Below, in pieces: positions 30,993-41,300 of a DNA stretch of 64,000 nucleotides. How positions within the stretch are numbered: position 1 is the first letter of the stretch; the number at the start of each line of letters is the position of its first letter. The notes beneath the pieces were generated by a model. It saw only the letters and a program-made list of their open reading frames with translations, searched no databases and had not been told where the DNA came from. The translations under genes were made by a program, and so were the position numbers. The DNA lies in assembly GCA_019448385.1 (NCBI GenBank), contig JAGTXO010000018.1, forward strand, positions 124,001 through 188,000, given 5' to 3'. The DNA is from Diacronema lutheri. Lineage: Eukaryota; Haptophyta; Pavlovophyceae; Pavlovales; Pavlovaceae.

Positions 30993-32474
30993 TCAATCTG
31001 CCCTCCGCCTATACACCTGGATGTACGACTCGGAGACGGAGATGAGCTGTGGGTGGATCTGCTGCACGTGCAGGTCCTGCATCTCGTACCACGTGTCGTT
31101 GGCGGAAAAGTGGACGTGCGCCTTGTACGAGCCGTCCGCCGGCTTGCCGTCGTGCTGCGCCGAGCACACGAGGTCGAATTTGGCGCGCTCGTCGTCGGCG
31201 GGTGCGTCGTCTGCCGGCCGCGTGCAGAAGGGCGCGAGGTCGAGATTCTTAATCGGGCAATTGACGATGGTGTGGTTCTTCTCGACGAGCTGCTGCGTGT
31301 TCTTCGAGAAGCGCTTGATGTGCACGATCAAGTACGGCGGCCACTTTTGAATCGAGAACTGCCGCCGGTCGCCGCTCATGAGCTCCTGAAACGACGAGCC
31401 GTTGAATTTCGCCATACACGAGGTCAGCGGCACCTGCGGGATAATGTTGCGGTCGAGCGCGTCGCGGAAGAGGGGCATCGGCGGCACGTCCAGCGTGAGG
31501 AACAGGAATGGCGATACCGTCTCCGTCACCGTCCACGTGTCGCGCGTGTCGTCCGCGCCGGCCGCGTCGGCCGCGCCGCCGTTCGCGCCCGCCGCCGCCG
31601 CCGCCGCCGCCGCGGCGGTGCCCTCGTACTCGTCGGCGGCGGAGGCGGGCGCGCGCCGCTTCTTCTGGCGCGCGTGGTGCCGGATGAGCACCTCGCCCTG
31701 GAAGACACGATGGATGATCGAAGAGCCTCGCCGCGCGGTGCCGCCGAGGTCCGCGTGCAATTGGTTCAGTAGCCATGATAAAAAGTCAAGGGCGTCGGAC
31801 TGCTTGCCGATGGCGAAGCGCTTGGCGGAGGCGTGTGTGACGGCCTGCATGAGCTCGTGCGGGCTCACCTGCCCCTTGAAGTTGTACGGCGACCAGATCT
31901 TGCGCACGAGCATGCCGAACTGCTGCACGAGCGGCGAGTGCGCGCTCGCGTAATTGCCCGGGATTAAAAAGAAGTCGCGCAGTGGCGCGATGCGGACGAG
32001 GCACTGGACGATCACATTGACGAAGTCGGTGCCGCGGATGTTGTTCAGACCGATCGCGCCGGGCAGGTAGTCGCCGCCGTCGATCCCGCGCGCGAACGAG
32101 ATCTCGCGGTCGAGGCTCGCGACCATCCGCTCGGTGAAAGTCGGGTTCAGCATGTCGCGGATGTCGCGCAGCGAGGCGTCGATGACCTCGTAGCCGTCGG
32201 GGAGGGAATAAATGCGCCCCGTGTGCAGGTTCATGACCACGTGGTGGTCCTCCTGCAGCGAGTGCAGGTAGGCCGGCGTCGAGCGGCCGCGCCCCTGGTA
32301 GTACCGGCCGCACACGAGGCATGCGTACACATTGAAGTTGTTGCCGGTGACGCAGCAGGCCTTCTCAAAGTCAAAGTCAAGAGCCGAGCGGTTCACCGTG
32401 TCGAGGTACGGACACAGCTGCGGCAGCGCCGTCGAGCCCGGCTTGGCGTCCTCCTCGTCCGGCTCGCGCTTCAT
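30993..32474 (-). CDS. USP39: USP39/Sad1-type tri-snRNP splicing factor (inactive ubiquitin protease)
   Basis: Single uninterrupted exon, 493 residues, near the length of the core of USP39. Residues about 20-90 form the UBP zinc finger (CPYLDTVNRS … ACCVTGNNFNVYACLVCGRY … HSLQEDHHVVMNL). The USP fold follows, with GLNNIRGTDFVNVIVQCL where an active enzyme has a catalytic Cys; the Cys is absent, as in known USP39/Sad1. Further conserved blocks are VSPHELMQAVTHAS, QSDALDFLSWLLNQLHADL, PPYLIVHIKRFSKN and AHVHFSANDTWYEMQDLHV. The family stabilises the U4/U6.U5 tri-snRNP in the nucleus. A poly-Ala insertion (GTAAAAAAAAAGANGG) interrupts a loop. It is intronless in a window where most large genes have introns. 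Confidence 0.95.
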   Translation of the reverse strand: MKREPDEEDAKPGSTALPQLCPYLDTVNRSALDFDFEKACCVTGNNFNVYACLVCGRYYQGRGRSTPAYLHSLQEDHHVVMNLHTGRIYSLPDGYEVIDASLRDIRDMLNPTFTERMVASLDREISFARGIDGGDYLPGAIGLNNIRGTDFVNVIVQCLVRIAPLRDFFLIPGNYASAHSPLVQQFGMLVRKIWSPYNFKGQVSPHELMQAVTHASAKRFAIGKQSDALDFLSWLLNQLHADLGGTARRGSSIIHRVFQGEVLIRHHARQKKRRAPASAADEYEGTAAAAAAAAAGANGGAADAAGADDTRDTWTVTETVSPFLFLTLDVPPMPLFRDALDRNIIPQVPLTSCMAKFNGSSFQELMSGDRRQFSIQKWPPYLIVHIKRFSKNTQQLVEKNHTIVNCPIKNLDLAPFCTRPADDAPADDERAKFDLVCSAQHDGKPADGSYKAHVHFSANDTWYEMQDLHVQQIHPQLISVSESYIQVYRRRAD

Positions 32475-32561
32475 CTCCGCGCAGCAGGCCGCGTCGCACG
32501 ATGGCGGCGGGCGGCCTCCGTTTTAGCGAAAAAGAGCGCGGGCACATCTTCGCGACAGAGC
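32475..32561. promoter_or_regulatory. 87-bp divergent promoter region
   Basis: Between USP39 (minus) and ferrochelatase (plus). It includes CCGTTTTAGCGAAAAAGAGC, resembling an E2F-type TTTxGCGxAAA element. No TATA box is visible. Confidence 0.4.
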
Positions 32562-35500
32562 ATGATGGAGGGCACTGGCGGCGCGCGCGGACGCCGGGTG
32601 CGCGGCGCGGCGCTCGCGTTGCTGCTCGCGCTCGTGCGCGGCGCGTCGGGCTGGCGCGCAATGGGCCTGCCCGTTGCGCGGCACGTGCCGCGTGCCTCGT
32701 CCATCCGCGCGATCGCGACGCCGTTGCCCGAACGGCGCGCCGGAAGCGGCGGCGTCGGCAGCGGCGGCCAGGTCGCAGACGAGCGGCTGGGCACGCCGCC
32801 GCGGCCAGCGGCGGGTGGCGGTGGCGGCGGCACGCTCGGCTCGTCGGTTGGCACGCTGCTCGCCACGACGACTGCGCCGCCTGGTGTCGCCGAGCCGGCG
32901 GACAAGTCGGATTCGGTCGCGATCCTGCTGCTCAACCTTGGCGGGCCGGACTCGCTCGACGCGGTCGAGCCGTTCCTGTACAACCTCTTCTCCGACCCGG
33001 AAATCATCAGCCTGCCCAAGCCGTTGCAGTTCTTGCAGGGGCTCATCGCCTTCGCCATCGCAAAGTACCGCGCGCCCGCGTCGCGCGTCGGGTACGCGTC
33101 CATCGGCGGCGCGTCGCCACTCCTCACGACGACGCGCGAGCAGGCGGCCGCGCTCGAGCGCGCGCTCGGCGCCAAGGGCGTCAAGGCGTGCGCGTACGTG
33201 GCGATGCGCTACTGGCATCCCTTCACCGCTGACGCCGTCCGCGAGCTCCTTGACGCCAAGCACCGCGAGCTCGTCATATTGCCCCTCTACCCTCAGTTCT
33301 CGGTGTCGACCTCCGGTTCGTCACTGCGCGTGCTCGAGGATATCTTTTACGCCCAGGAGGAGTTTGCGCGCGTGCAGTCGATCGTCATCCCCGCATGGTG
33401 AGCCGCGCGCCGCGCTGGCGGGGGCGCGTCGACAGCGCCCGGCGCGGGCGCGGGTGTGGGTTACGCATGGCCGAAGAGTGCCGCGCCGCCGAGTGGCCGC
33501 GCAGAAGGGCGCGTGCAGCGGCCGTGGCGCGCGCGCGGCACACGCTCGCCACGCCGAGGGCGCTAGGCGTTCGTAGCTGCGGAGCGGTGGGCGCGCCTGG
33601 CCGCTGCGGCGTGCCCCACGCGACCGCCGGGCGCGCACGCGTCACGCGCCAGCACCGCGTGCGCGTGACGCTTTCGTTCGCGGTCGTGCTCCTCGAGGCC
33701 GACCTCGAGGCGGGCCTCGAGGCGGTCGCATGGGCTGTTCGCCGCGCCGCCGGCCGCTGCGTCCACCACGTGACGCCCTCTCCGCCCTCTCCGCCCTCTC
33801 CGCCCTCTCCGCCGCCTGCGCCGCCCGCCCGCCCGCCGCCCGCTGCCCGCCGCGCAGGTATAACCGTCCTGGTTACGTAACGGCAATGGCCAGGCTCGTC
33901 GAGGGCCAGCTCAACTCGGCGGTCTTCCTGCCCGCCGAGCAGGCGGCCGCGATCGCCGCGGGCGACGCGCGCGCCAAGGAGGCGGCGCGCGAGGCGGCGA
34001 GCGCGCCGCACGTCTTCTTCTCAGCGCACGGCCTCCCGGAGAAATACGTGAGCGAGCTCGGGGACCCGTACCAGGCTCAGACCGAGGCGACCGTTACACT
34101 CGTCATGGCGCAGCTGCGGCAATGGGGGTACACGAACGAGCATTCCCTCGCGTATCAGAGCCGGGTCGGCCCTGTGGAGTGGCTCAGGCCGTACACGGAC
34201 GAGGTGAGCTCGGCCGCCCCGCGCCGGGCCGCGCCGCGCCGGGCCGCGCCGCGCCGCGCCGCGCCGCGCCGGGCCGCGCCTGGCCACGCGCCACACGCCG
34301 CACCGAGCAGGCCGCTGCCGTGCGGCGCCTGCGCCTGCGACGACGTCCACGTGGCGCGTCGTCGCGCGTGCGGCGACGGCGCCGACTTTGCGCCGGTGCG
34401 GTCCTTCGCCTCGGCCGCGGCCCGCGCCTTTGTTTTTCCCGCGCTTTTCGCTCGCCTCGCGCCTCTTGACAGGTGATTCCCGAGCTGGGTGCCAAGGGCG
34501 TGAAACAGCTTTGTGTTGTCCCAGTCAGGTGCGCGCAGCAGAGTGGGTGGGTGGGTGAGGGTGCAGGGCACGGATGGAGGGCTGCTGTGCGTTGTCCCAA
34601 TCAAGTGCGCTGGCGCTCTGCTCGCAGCAGCTGCGGGTGGGCACGTGCGGCTGGGTGGGTCGGCTGGGTGCGCACGCGCACGTGCGGCTGGGTGGGTCGG
34701 CTGGGTGCGCACGCGCACGTGCGGCTGGGTGGGCACGTGCATGCGCGTGCCGGCGCGCGCGCGCGCCGCCCCGTGCGGCTGATATGCGGTTGTATGCGGT
34801 TACGCATGCGATGGTATGCCTTCCCCTCCGTATATGCCCTCCTGCACCCGCAGCTTCGTCTCAGAGCACATCGAGACGCTCGAGGAGATCGACTGCGAGT
34901 ACCGCGAGCTCGCCGAGGAGTCGGGCATCACGCAGTGGGCGCGCGTGCCCGCCCTCGGCCTCGACGCGACGTTCATCGACGCCCTCGCCGACGCGGTCGT
35001 CGAGGCGCTGCCCGGGCTAAAGGTGGGCGGCCGAACGAGCCTCATCTGCGCGCGCATTGTGGCCCTGCCCCCGCCCCCCTTTTTTTGAAATGCCCTCGAG
35101 CCTACAGTCGCCTTCCCGCCCATTGCCTTCGATTCGTGCCTGCCTTTTTACCCTGCTTCTTTTCTTCCTCCCCATGCTTCCTTCCAGCCTGTCTTTCCGG
35201 CGATGTCTCGCCAGCCACCGGCTGCAGCAGCAGCGCGCCGCGCGCCGAGCGATGGCCCCGCTGCGGCTGCCCGCTGCGCTGCGCGCTGGCGGCCTGCCCC
35301 TCAGATGAGGCCCTGTGCTCGCCCGCGCTACCTGACACGCGCTAACTTTGCGAACGCAAATCCATGGACGCGCCTTGCTCGCGCCCGCTGCGTGCGTTCT
35401 TCTCTTCACCTTGTCTTCATTTTTCGTTCTTTCCCCCCTTTCTTTTTTCCTTCTTGCGCATGCGCAGACGCCGACGGTGCGTGCGATCAATGAGGGCACT

Positions 35501-35887
35501 CCGGTATCGCTGCGCATCATCAATGACCTTGTCGCGCTCTCGCGCAAGGAGGAGCTCAAGCTCGCGCCGCGCAGACAGGTGCGCCGCTGCCCCCTGCCCC
35601 CTGCCGCCGCTGCCGTTGTGCCGTACTGCGCGTGCGCTGCACACACCGGACAGTCGACAGCCACTCGCAGACAGGCCGCCACAGTCACGCTCACCTCACT
35701 TGCGTCCCCACCAACCGGCGGGCCTCCTCCAACCACCGCCGCTCTGCTCTTCCCCTTCGCGCAGCGATACGGCTTCACCGACACAGCCGAGCGAATCAAC
35801 GGGCGCATTGCAATGGCAGCCATTTCTTTGTTTGGCCTTGGCATGCTGCCGTCTCTTGTGGAAATGCTTCGTAACCTCCGCCAATGA
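32562..35887 (+). CDS. hemH: Plastid ferrochelatase with C-terminal CAB-like helix
   Basis: Six exons: 32562-33397, 33858-34203, 34473-34528, 34854-35022, 35468-35578 and 35765-35887; phases 2, 0, 2, 0, 0 agree, 546 residues. It inserts Fe2+ into protoporphyrin IX, the last step of haem synthesis. The N-terminus has a signal-like hydrophobic stretch ([17 protein letters not shown]) and then a transit-like region. The enzyme starts at about residue 120 ([19 protein letters not shown]) and contains [33 protein letters not shown], the active-site [28 protein letters not shown] and [20 protein letters not shown]. After a hinge, the last exon encodes one helix with the chlorophyll-binding motif [13 protein letters not shown], as in cyanobacterial and plastid type-II ferrochelatases. 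Introns 34529-34853 and 35023-35467 contain repeats and a TTTTTTGAAATGCC element. Confidence 0.95.
34646..34735. repeat. 37-bp intronic tandem repeat
   Basis: Two full copies and one partial copy of GTGCGGCTGGGTGGGTCGGC followed by TGGGTGCGCACGCGCAC inside a ferrochelatase intron. Each copy starts with a GTGCG donor-like sequence. Confidence 0.75.
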
Positions 35888-36787
35888 AAGCACGCGACCC
35901 CGTCGCGCGTCGCGGCGGGCCACGCGCAGCTGATGACGACGGCGTGGGCAGCGGCGGGCGACAGCGCGGCCCGTGGCCGACGGCGTGGTTTGGCCCCGGC
36001 GCATTGCCTGCACACCGCAGTATGGTCGACTCGCACTCTCTCCCACTCGCGGCCGTGTTCTGGCGGTGCCTCGCTGCGCGTCAGGCCTGGCGCGGCGCGC
36101 TTGGCCCCGCCGCTTGCCGCGTGGAGGGGGGAAACGGGTGAGGGGTGGGGGGGGGGGGGGGGGGGGGGGGGGGGCTGTGTTTCATTCAGCGGTGCGATGA
36201 ACTGAGGCTCGGCGCTCGCGCAGCAGCTGTGCGCCCAGTCTTGTGCCAAGAAAGCGCCGCGCTGGCTGTGCAGCACACGCACTCGCGTTTGTGATGAGAG
36301 CCCGGCTGGGGGCAGTGGCTGCGGTGGGCATGGGCGGGCATGGCGTGGGCTCGCAGTCGCGGCAGTGGAAACAGCAGCATCTGGATGCATGCGCCACTTG
36401 CGGCGCAACCCTTTGTGAGACAACGGAGAGTTGGCAAGGAGGGCGCTCGTCTTGGTGGAGCACACGTGGCGTGACCTTTGCCCTCGACGCCCGTTGTGGC
36501 TCGTCGTCTGCCGGCGGCTCGAGCATGGCGCGGGATGCGGATCAATGGATTCACTGGATTGGGCGACGGCAAACTCAAGTGTGGATTGGCCGACGGCAAA
36601 GTCAAATGTCAAGTGTACGTCAGGTTTGACGGCGATGGCGATGGCGACTGCATGCCTGCTTCGGCTTGTACATCACGCACGCGCGTGGATCATCGTCGGA
36701 TCGTGCCAGTGTCTCAGTCAACTGCTGACTCGGAAGCCATCCGAACACACACGGGCTTAAGTTCGCTGAAGGCACAGCACTCACGTT
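35888..36787. other. 900-bp convergent intergenic region
   Basis: Between the stops of ferrochelatase (plus) and the FKBP-TPR gene (minus). It contains a run of more than 25 G interrupted once (36143-36173) and a pair of related elements GACGGCAAACTCAAGTGTGG and GACGGCAAAGTCAAATGTCA at about 36567 and 36591. A short plus-strand frame there (GDGKLKCGLADGKVKC) has no start or splice support. I see no gene. Confidence 0.5.
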
Positions 36788-37882
36788 TCACACCAACATG
36801 GCTGAGAGCGAATTCGCCGGCCTCCACGCGGCGAGCGCGGCAGCGAGCGCGGCGCCTGCAAGGGCGGCACAGCCGACGCTCACGGCCCAGCCTCTACAGC
36901 CCGACGCGTGCCGCGCGATCAGTTTCCACGCCGCGCACCTGCCGTCGGCCGCGCCGCGCTCGCCGTCGGCGCAGCCGCCTGCGCCGTCGCGCGCGTCAGC
37001 GCCGGCCGCGGCGAAGATGCGGCGGTAGAAGCGCTTGCGCTTGCGCTGCAGGTGCTCGGTGCGCCGCTTGACCATCGCGCGCAGCGCCGCGCCGTCGGCG
37101 TGGCCTGGGTTGAAGCGGAGAAGGCGGTCGCACGCCGCCTCTGCTTTTAAAATGTCGCCGAGCGCCGCGTGCGCCTGCGCGGCGCGGTAGTGCGCCTTGG
37201 CGTTGGCCTCGTCGACGGCGAGGACGGCGGCGCAGTACTTGAGCGCGTCGCGCTCCAGCCCGAGCTTGAGCGCCGTCGCCGCGCAGTTGAGGTCGGACGT
37301 TACTTTTGCGCGCTGAACCCGTTCCGCGTCCTCTGCACCCAAGTCAGCCATGAAAGACAGATAACGTTGCCCCTGCAGGAACTCCTCGTGCGCGCCGTAG
37401 GCGTGGCCGCGTTGGTAGAGCGCGACGCCGCGTGCGCGCCGCCACTGCGCCAGCTCCATCTTGGCGCCAAAATCAAGATCCCACAGCTCAGGTTCGGCCG
37501 TGAGGGCGAGCAGCTCGACGTCGTACTCGAGGGACGCGCGCGCGGGGACGCCGAGGAGGCGGTTGCCATCGACGCCCCAGCCCGCGTCCGCGTCAACGAG
37601 CACGTGCGCGCGCTCGCCCACGCGCATCTGCGCCAGCGCGAGGTCGAGCCCGCGCACAAAATTGCCGCGGCCGAGCCGCAGCTCGAGCTCGGCGCCGCGC
37701 GCGCGCGAGTCCTCAAACGTGCGGCCGGCGCACGTGCCGACGACGTGGACGCGGACGCGGTCACCCGCGACGGGTGCAGGCGCGCTCGGGTCGGCCGGCG
37801 TGATCACGTGCTTCTCCCAACGCCCGGGTGGAGGCGAGTCCTCCGGCGGCGGGGGCGAGTCGCTCGCGAGGTCGTCCGCCAT
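36788..37882 (-). CDS. Tail-anchored FKBP-type TPR co-chaperone
   Basis: Single exon, 364 residues, from the ATG at 37882. Residues about 45-125 form an FKBP domain (GDRVRVHVVGTCAGRTFEDS, GRGNFVRGLDLALAQMRVGE). The FKBP12 Asp of FDSS is Glu and the central Trp is Leu, so prolyl isomerase activity may be weak. TPR-type helices follow, about 145-260 (RARGVALYQRGHAYGAHEEF, LNCAATALKLGLERDALKYC, AKAHYRAAQAHAALGDILKA). A basic segment (KRRTEHLQRKRKRFYRR) and a single hydrophobic helix (AVSVGCAALAGAALAAALAA) near the C-terminus give the layout of FKBP38 and plant FKBP42/TWD1, Hsp90-binding proteins anchored in ER, mitochondrial or plasma membranes. A TTTTAAAATG element falls inside the coding sequence at about 37146. 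Confidence 0.85.
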   Translation of the reverse strand: MADDLASDSPPPPEDSPPPGRWEKHVITPADPSAPAPVAGDRVRVHVVGTCAGRTFEDSRARGAELELRLGRGNFVRGLDLALAQMRVGERAHVLVDADAGWGVDGNRLLGVPARASLEYDVELLALTAEPELWDLDFGAKMELAQWRRARGVALYQRGHAYGAHEEFLQGQRYLSFMADLGAEDAERVQRAKVTSDLNCAATALKLGLERDALKYCAAVLAVDEANAKAHYRAAQAHAALGDILKAEAACDRLLRFNPGHADGAALRAMVKRRTEHLQRKRKRFYRRIFAAAGADARDGAGGCADGERGAADGRCAAWKLIARHASGCRGWAVSVGCAALAGAALAAALAAWRPANSLSAMLV

Positions 37883-38391
37883 GGCGCTATGTGGACAACT
37901 TTCGAGAACTGTGGCGGCGATGGGCCACCGGCCCACCGCCACACCCGCGCTATGACAGTGACAGCCGCACGTCCACTGACCCTTGACGTGACAGCTGAAC
38001 GCCCACTGACCCTGGAAGCATGGGGCCCATGGACGTGCAGCTGTCACTGCGGCAACCCGTCGTCCGTGCATGCCGGCGGAGTGCAAACTTGAAACTTGGA
38101 AACTTGCCCTCCCGGCTCCCTCTCCACCACGCCCCCTGACGGCACCACCCGTGACCGCCTGACCGGTGACCCCGCGCCCTCGCCTCGTGTCGTGATTCGT
38201 GAGCGGTCGTTGCAGCCTCGCCACCGACTGACGAAGCGCACACTTCAGCCAGCGAGCAGACACAACAGCCTCGCCTCCACGTTGCCTCGGCTTGTCGGCC
38301 ACCCAGCGGGCAGCGGCAGGAGGGATGGAGAAGACGGACTCAAAGAGGCGGGGAGAAAGAGAAAGCCCCTGCTGCCGCGGATGCGCCGCCA
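37883..38391. other. Tandem intergenic region with short direct repeats
   Basis: Lies between the Kelch gene stop and the FKBP-TPR start, both minus. Near 37955-38015 CACTGACCCT occurs twice within repeated TGACAG/CGTCCACTGACC-like elements. No gene is seen; it probably holds the FKBP promoter and the Kelch 3' UTR. Confidence 0.5.
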
Positions 38392-41300
38392 CTACCTTCT
38401 CTTCCCGCCCTGCTGCCGCGGGTACCACGTCGCGCCGAGGTCCTCGCTCCCGCCGTCCAGTTCGGCGGGCACCGCACCGCCGCCGCCGCGCCCGTCCGTC
38501 GCGTAGTAGTAATCCTGCGACCCCTCGTCGTAACGGCCCTGCTCGTCAAAGTCAAAATCGACGCCCGCCCGGCCCACGTCGCCATTCGGCCCGATCGCGT
38601 AGTCCTCGGGATGCAGCGCGTAACTGTCGAGCACGTTACTCTCGTGGCGCTCGGCCCACAGCTCGGCCGCCTCGCGCGACGCAGCGAGCAGGTCGTCGCG
38701 CGAGACGCCGGCGCGCAGAAGCATTGCCTCACGCTGCACGCGGTCCAAGCGTCCCTCCTCGACGAAACGTTTGCTCGGGATTCGGCTGGTGCGGGCGATG
38801 GCGTGCCCAAGGGCGGGGATTCGAGGCAAGGCGGGGACGCAGGGCGGGAACAAACGGGTGGCGAGAAGGGCGGCAAGAAAGGGCGGGAAAGAAAGGGCGG
38901 GAAACAGGGGGCGGAAACGAGCGCGGGAAAATGGCGAGGGAGAAAACGGCGCGCAGCGCGTGCATCGCGCGTCAGTGAACCGTCGGGGGAGGGGGGGGGG
39001 AGGGGGGGGGGGGGGGGGGGAGGGGAGGGGGGAGGGGGGGGGGGCATGTCAGCTGCAAGTCAGGGGCAAAGCGCGCGCTCTGGCACCGTACAACGTTGCG
39101 GTTGACACCGTTGCGGTGACACACCGCTGCGGTGACACCGTTGCGGTGACACCGTTGCGGTGACACACCGCGGCACGCACCCCGCGCGCGCGCACCGGCC
39201 GCGCCTCGCCAGTTCCCAGTCAACGAGCCGGACTGCAATCTCGCGCGCCACATTGTCCGACAGGTTGAGCGGCACGCCGCCGTCTCCAGGCACGCCGTCG
39301 CCGTCGACACCGCGCTCAAATTCACGCACGTGCACCATGCCAAACCGCAGCCGTGTTCCCGTCCTTTCGCCGCCAATGCCTCCGCCCGACGCGGCACGCG
39401 CGCTCGCCGCGCACCCTGCGGTGCGAGGCGCTGGGGAGGCGGGCCGTGCGCCACCACCGCCACCACCGCCACCGCCGCCACCGCCGCCACCGCCGCCACC
39501 ACCGCCACAACCACCACCACCGCCACCACCGCCACCCGCGGCACGAGGGTGCAACCGCCTGCGTAGGATCGAACGGCCAGGCGACAGCGTGCGGTGGCGC
39601 GGTGCAGACAGCCGCCCGGCAAAGTCGTCGCCGTACCCACCGCCCACGTCCCCTCCGTACCCACCGCCCACGTCCCCGCCGTAACCGCCGCCGTAACCGC
39701 CGCCGTACCCGCCGTCGCTCGTGTACCCACCGCCGCCGCCCGCCGTTGCGTTGAGCGACAGGCCGAGCGCCGCGTTGGGCGCGCCGCTGGCCGCGGCGCC
39801 CGCGCATAGCGCGGGCGAGCCCAGCGCGTGCTGCGCCACCACGGTCGATGGACGCAGAGGTGAGCGCACCCAACTGCCGCCGCCATGCTGCGGCGACGGC
39901 GGGCGGCGCGGCGCGTTGCCGACCGCCAGGCCGCTGGCGGCGGCGCTCGTCGACGTTGCGTGCGCATCGTACCCGCCACCGCAATTGTTGCCGCCGCCGC
40001 CGCCGACATTAAAATCGAGCGAGTCGCGCGGCCTGAAACCGCCGGTGCGCGCGGCCGGCGCGGACTGCGCGCGTCGCCCGGACGGGGCGCCGGACACGCT
40101 CGTGTATGCACTGCTGCCGGTGCTGCCGGTGCTGCCGCCGGTGCCAGTGCCGCCGCCGCCACCGCCCACTGAGAGCCGCGAGACGTTGGTCGTCGAGCCG
40201 TACCCGCCGCCGTTCGCGCTTCCGTAACCGCTTCCGTAACCGCTTCCGTAATTGCTTCCGCCCCCTCCAGCGCCGACCGCGCTGTACGCGCGCGCGGCCG
40301 CGAGCGCGGACGCGCGCACGGCGGGCGTCGTAACGGCAGTGCGCGTGATCGGCGCCGAGCGGGGGCGGTTGGGCTGTGTCGACGCGCACGCGCGTGCGCG
40401 GCGCGGCGGAGGGCGGGGGCAGGGCGCAGGGCGGGGGGCAAGGCGGAGGGCGGGGGTCAGGGCGCAGGGCGGGGGCAGGGCGGAGGGCGGGGACAGGGCG
40501 GAGGGCGGGGGTCAGAGCGGAGGGCGGGGGTCAGAGCGGAGGGCGGGGGTCAGGGCGGAGGGCGGGGATAGAGCGGAGGGCGGGGACAGGGCGGAGGGCG
40601 GGGGCAAGGCGGAGGGCGGGGGCAGGGCGGAGGGCGGGGACAGGGCGGAGGGCGGGGGTCAGAGCGGAGGGCGGGGGTCAGAGCGGAGGGCGGGGGCAAG
40701 GCGGAGGGCGGGGGTCAGAGCGGAGGGCGGGGGCAGGGCGGAGGGCGGGGACAGGGCGGAGGGCGGGGGCAGGGCGGAGGGCGGGGACAGGGCGGAGGGC
40801 GGGGACAGGGCGGAGGGCGGGGGCAGGGCGGAGGGCGGGGACAGGGCGGAGGGCGGGGGTCAGAGCGGAGGGCGGGGACAGGGCGGAGGGCGGGGGCAGG
40901 GCGGAGGGCGGGGGCAGGGCGGAGGGCGGGGACAGGGCGGAGGGCGGGGACAGGGCGGAGGGCGGGGGCAGGGCGGAGGGCGGGGACAGGGCGGAGGGCG
41001 GGGACAGGGCGGAGGGCGGGGGTCAGACGGCGGCGGGCGCACGGCGGGCGCACGGCGGGCGCGCGGCGCGGCGCGGCGCGGCGCGGCGCGGCGCGGCGGG
41101 CGCCCCGCGCGCGGCGCGGCGCTGCGCGCGCGCGCGCGCGCGCACAGGTGGCCGCACGCCGCTCGGGCTGCCATTCGCGAGCCGGTCGTAACTGCTTCCT
41201 TTGACCGCGCCGCTTCCACCCGCCGCGGCTGCGGCTGCGCCGCCCAGCCCGCCGCCCAGCCCGCCGCCCAGCCCGCCGCCCAGCCCGCCGCCTGAGCCGA

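Noticed and set aside
30645-31772. Plus-strand frame opposite USP39
   Set aside because: USP39 on the minus strand has unmistakable family motifs along its entire length.
36478-36700. Small secreted or EF-hand-like peptide (GDGKLKC / GDGDGDC)
   Set aside because: There is no start codon context, no splice support and no downstream continuity; it lies in a convergent 3' region.
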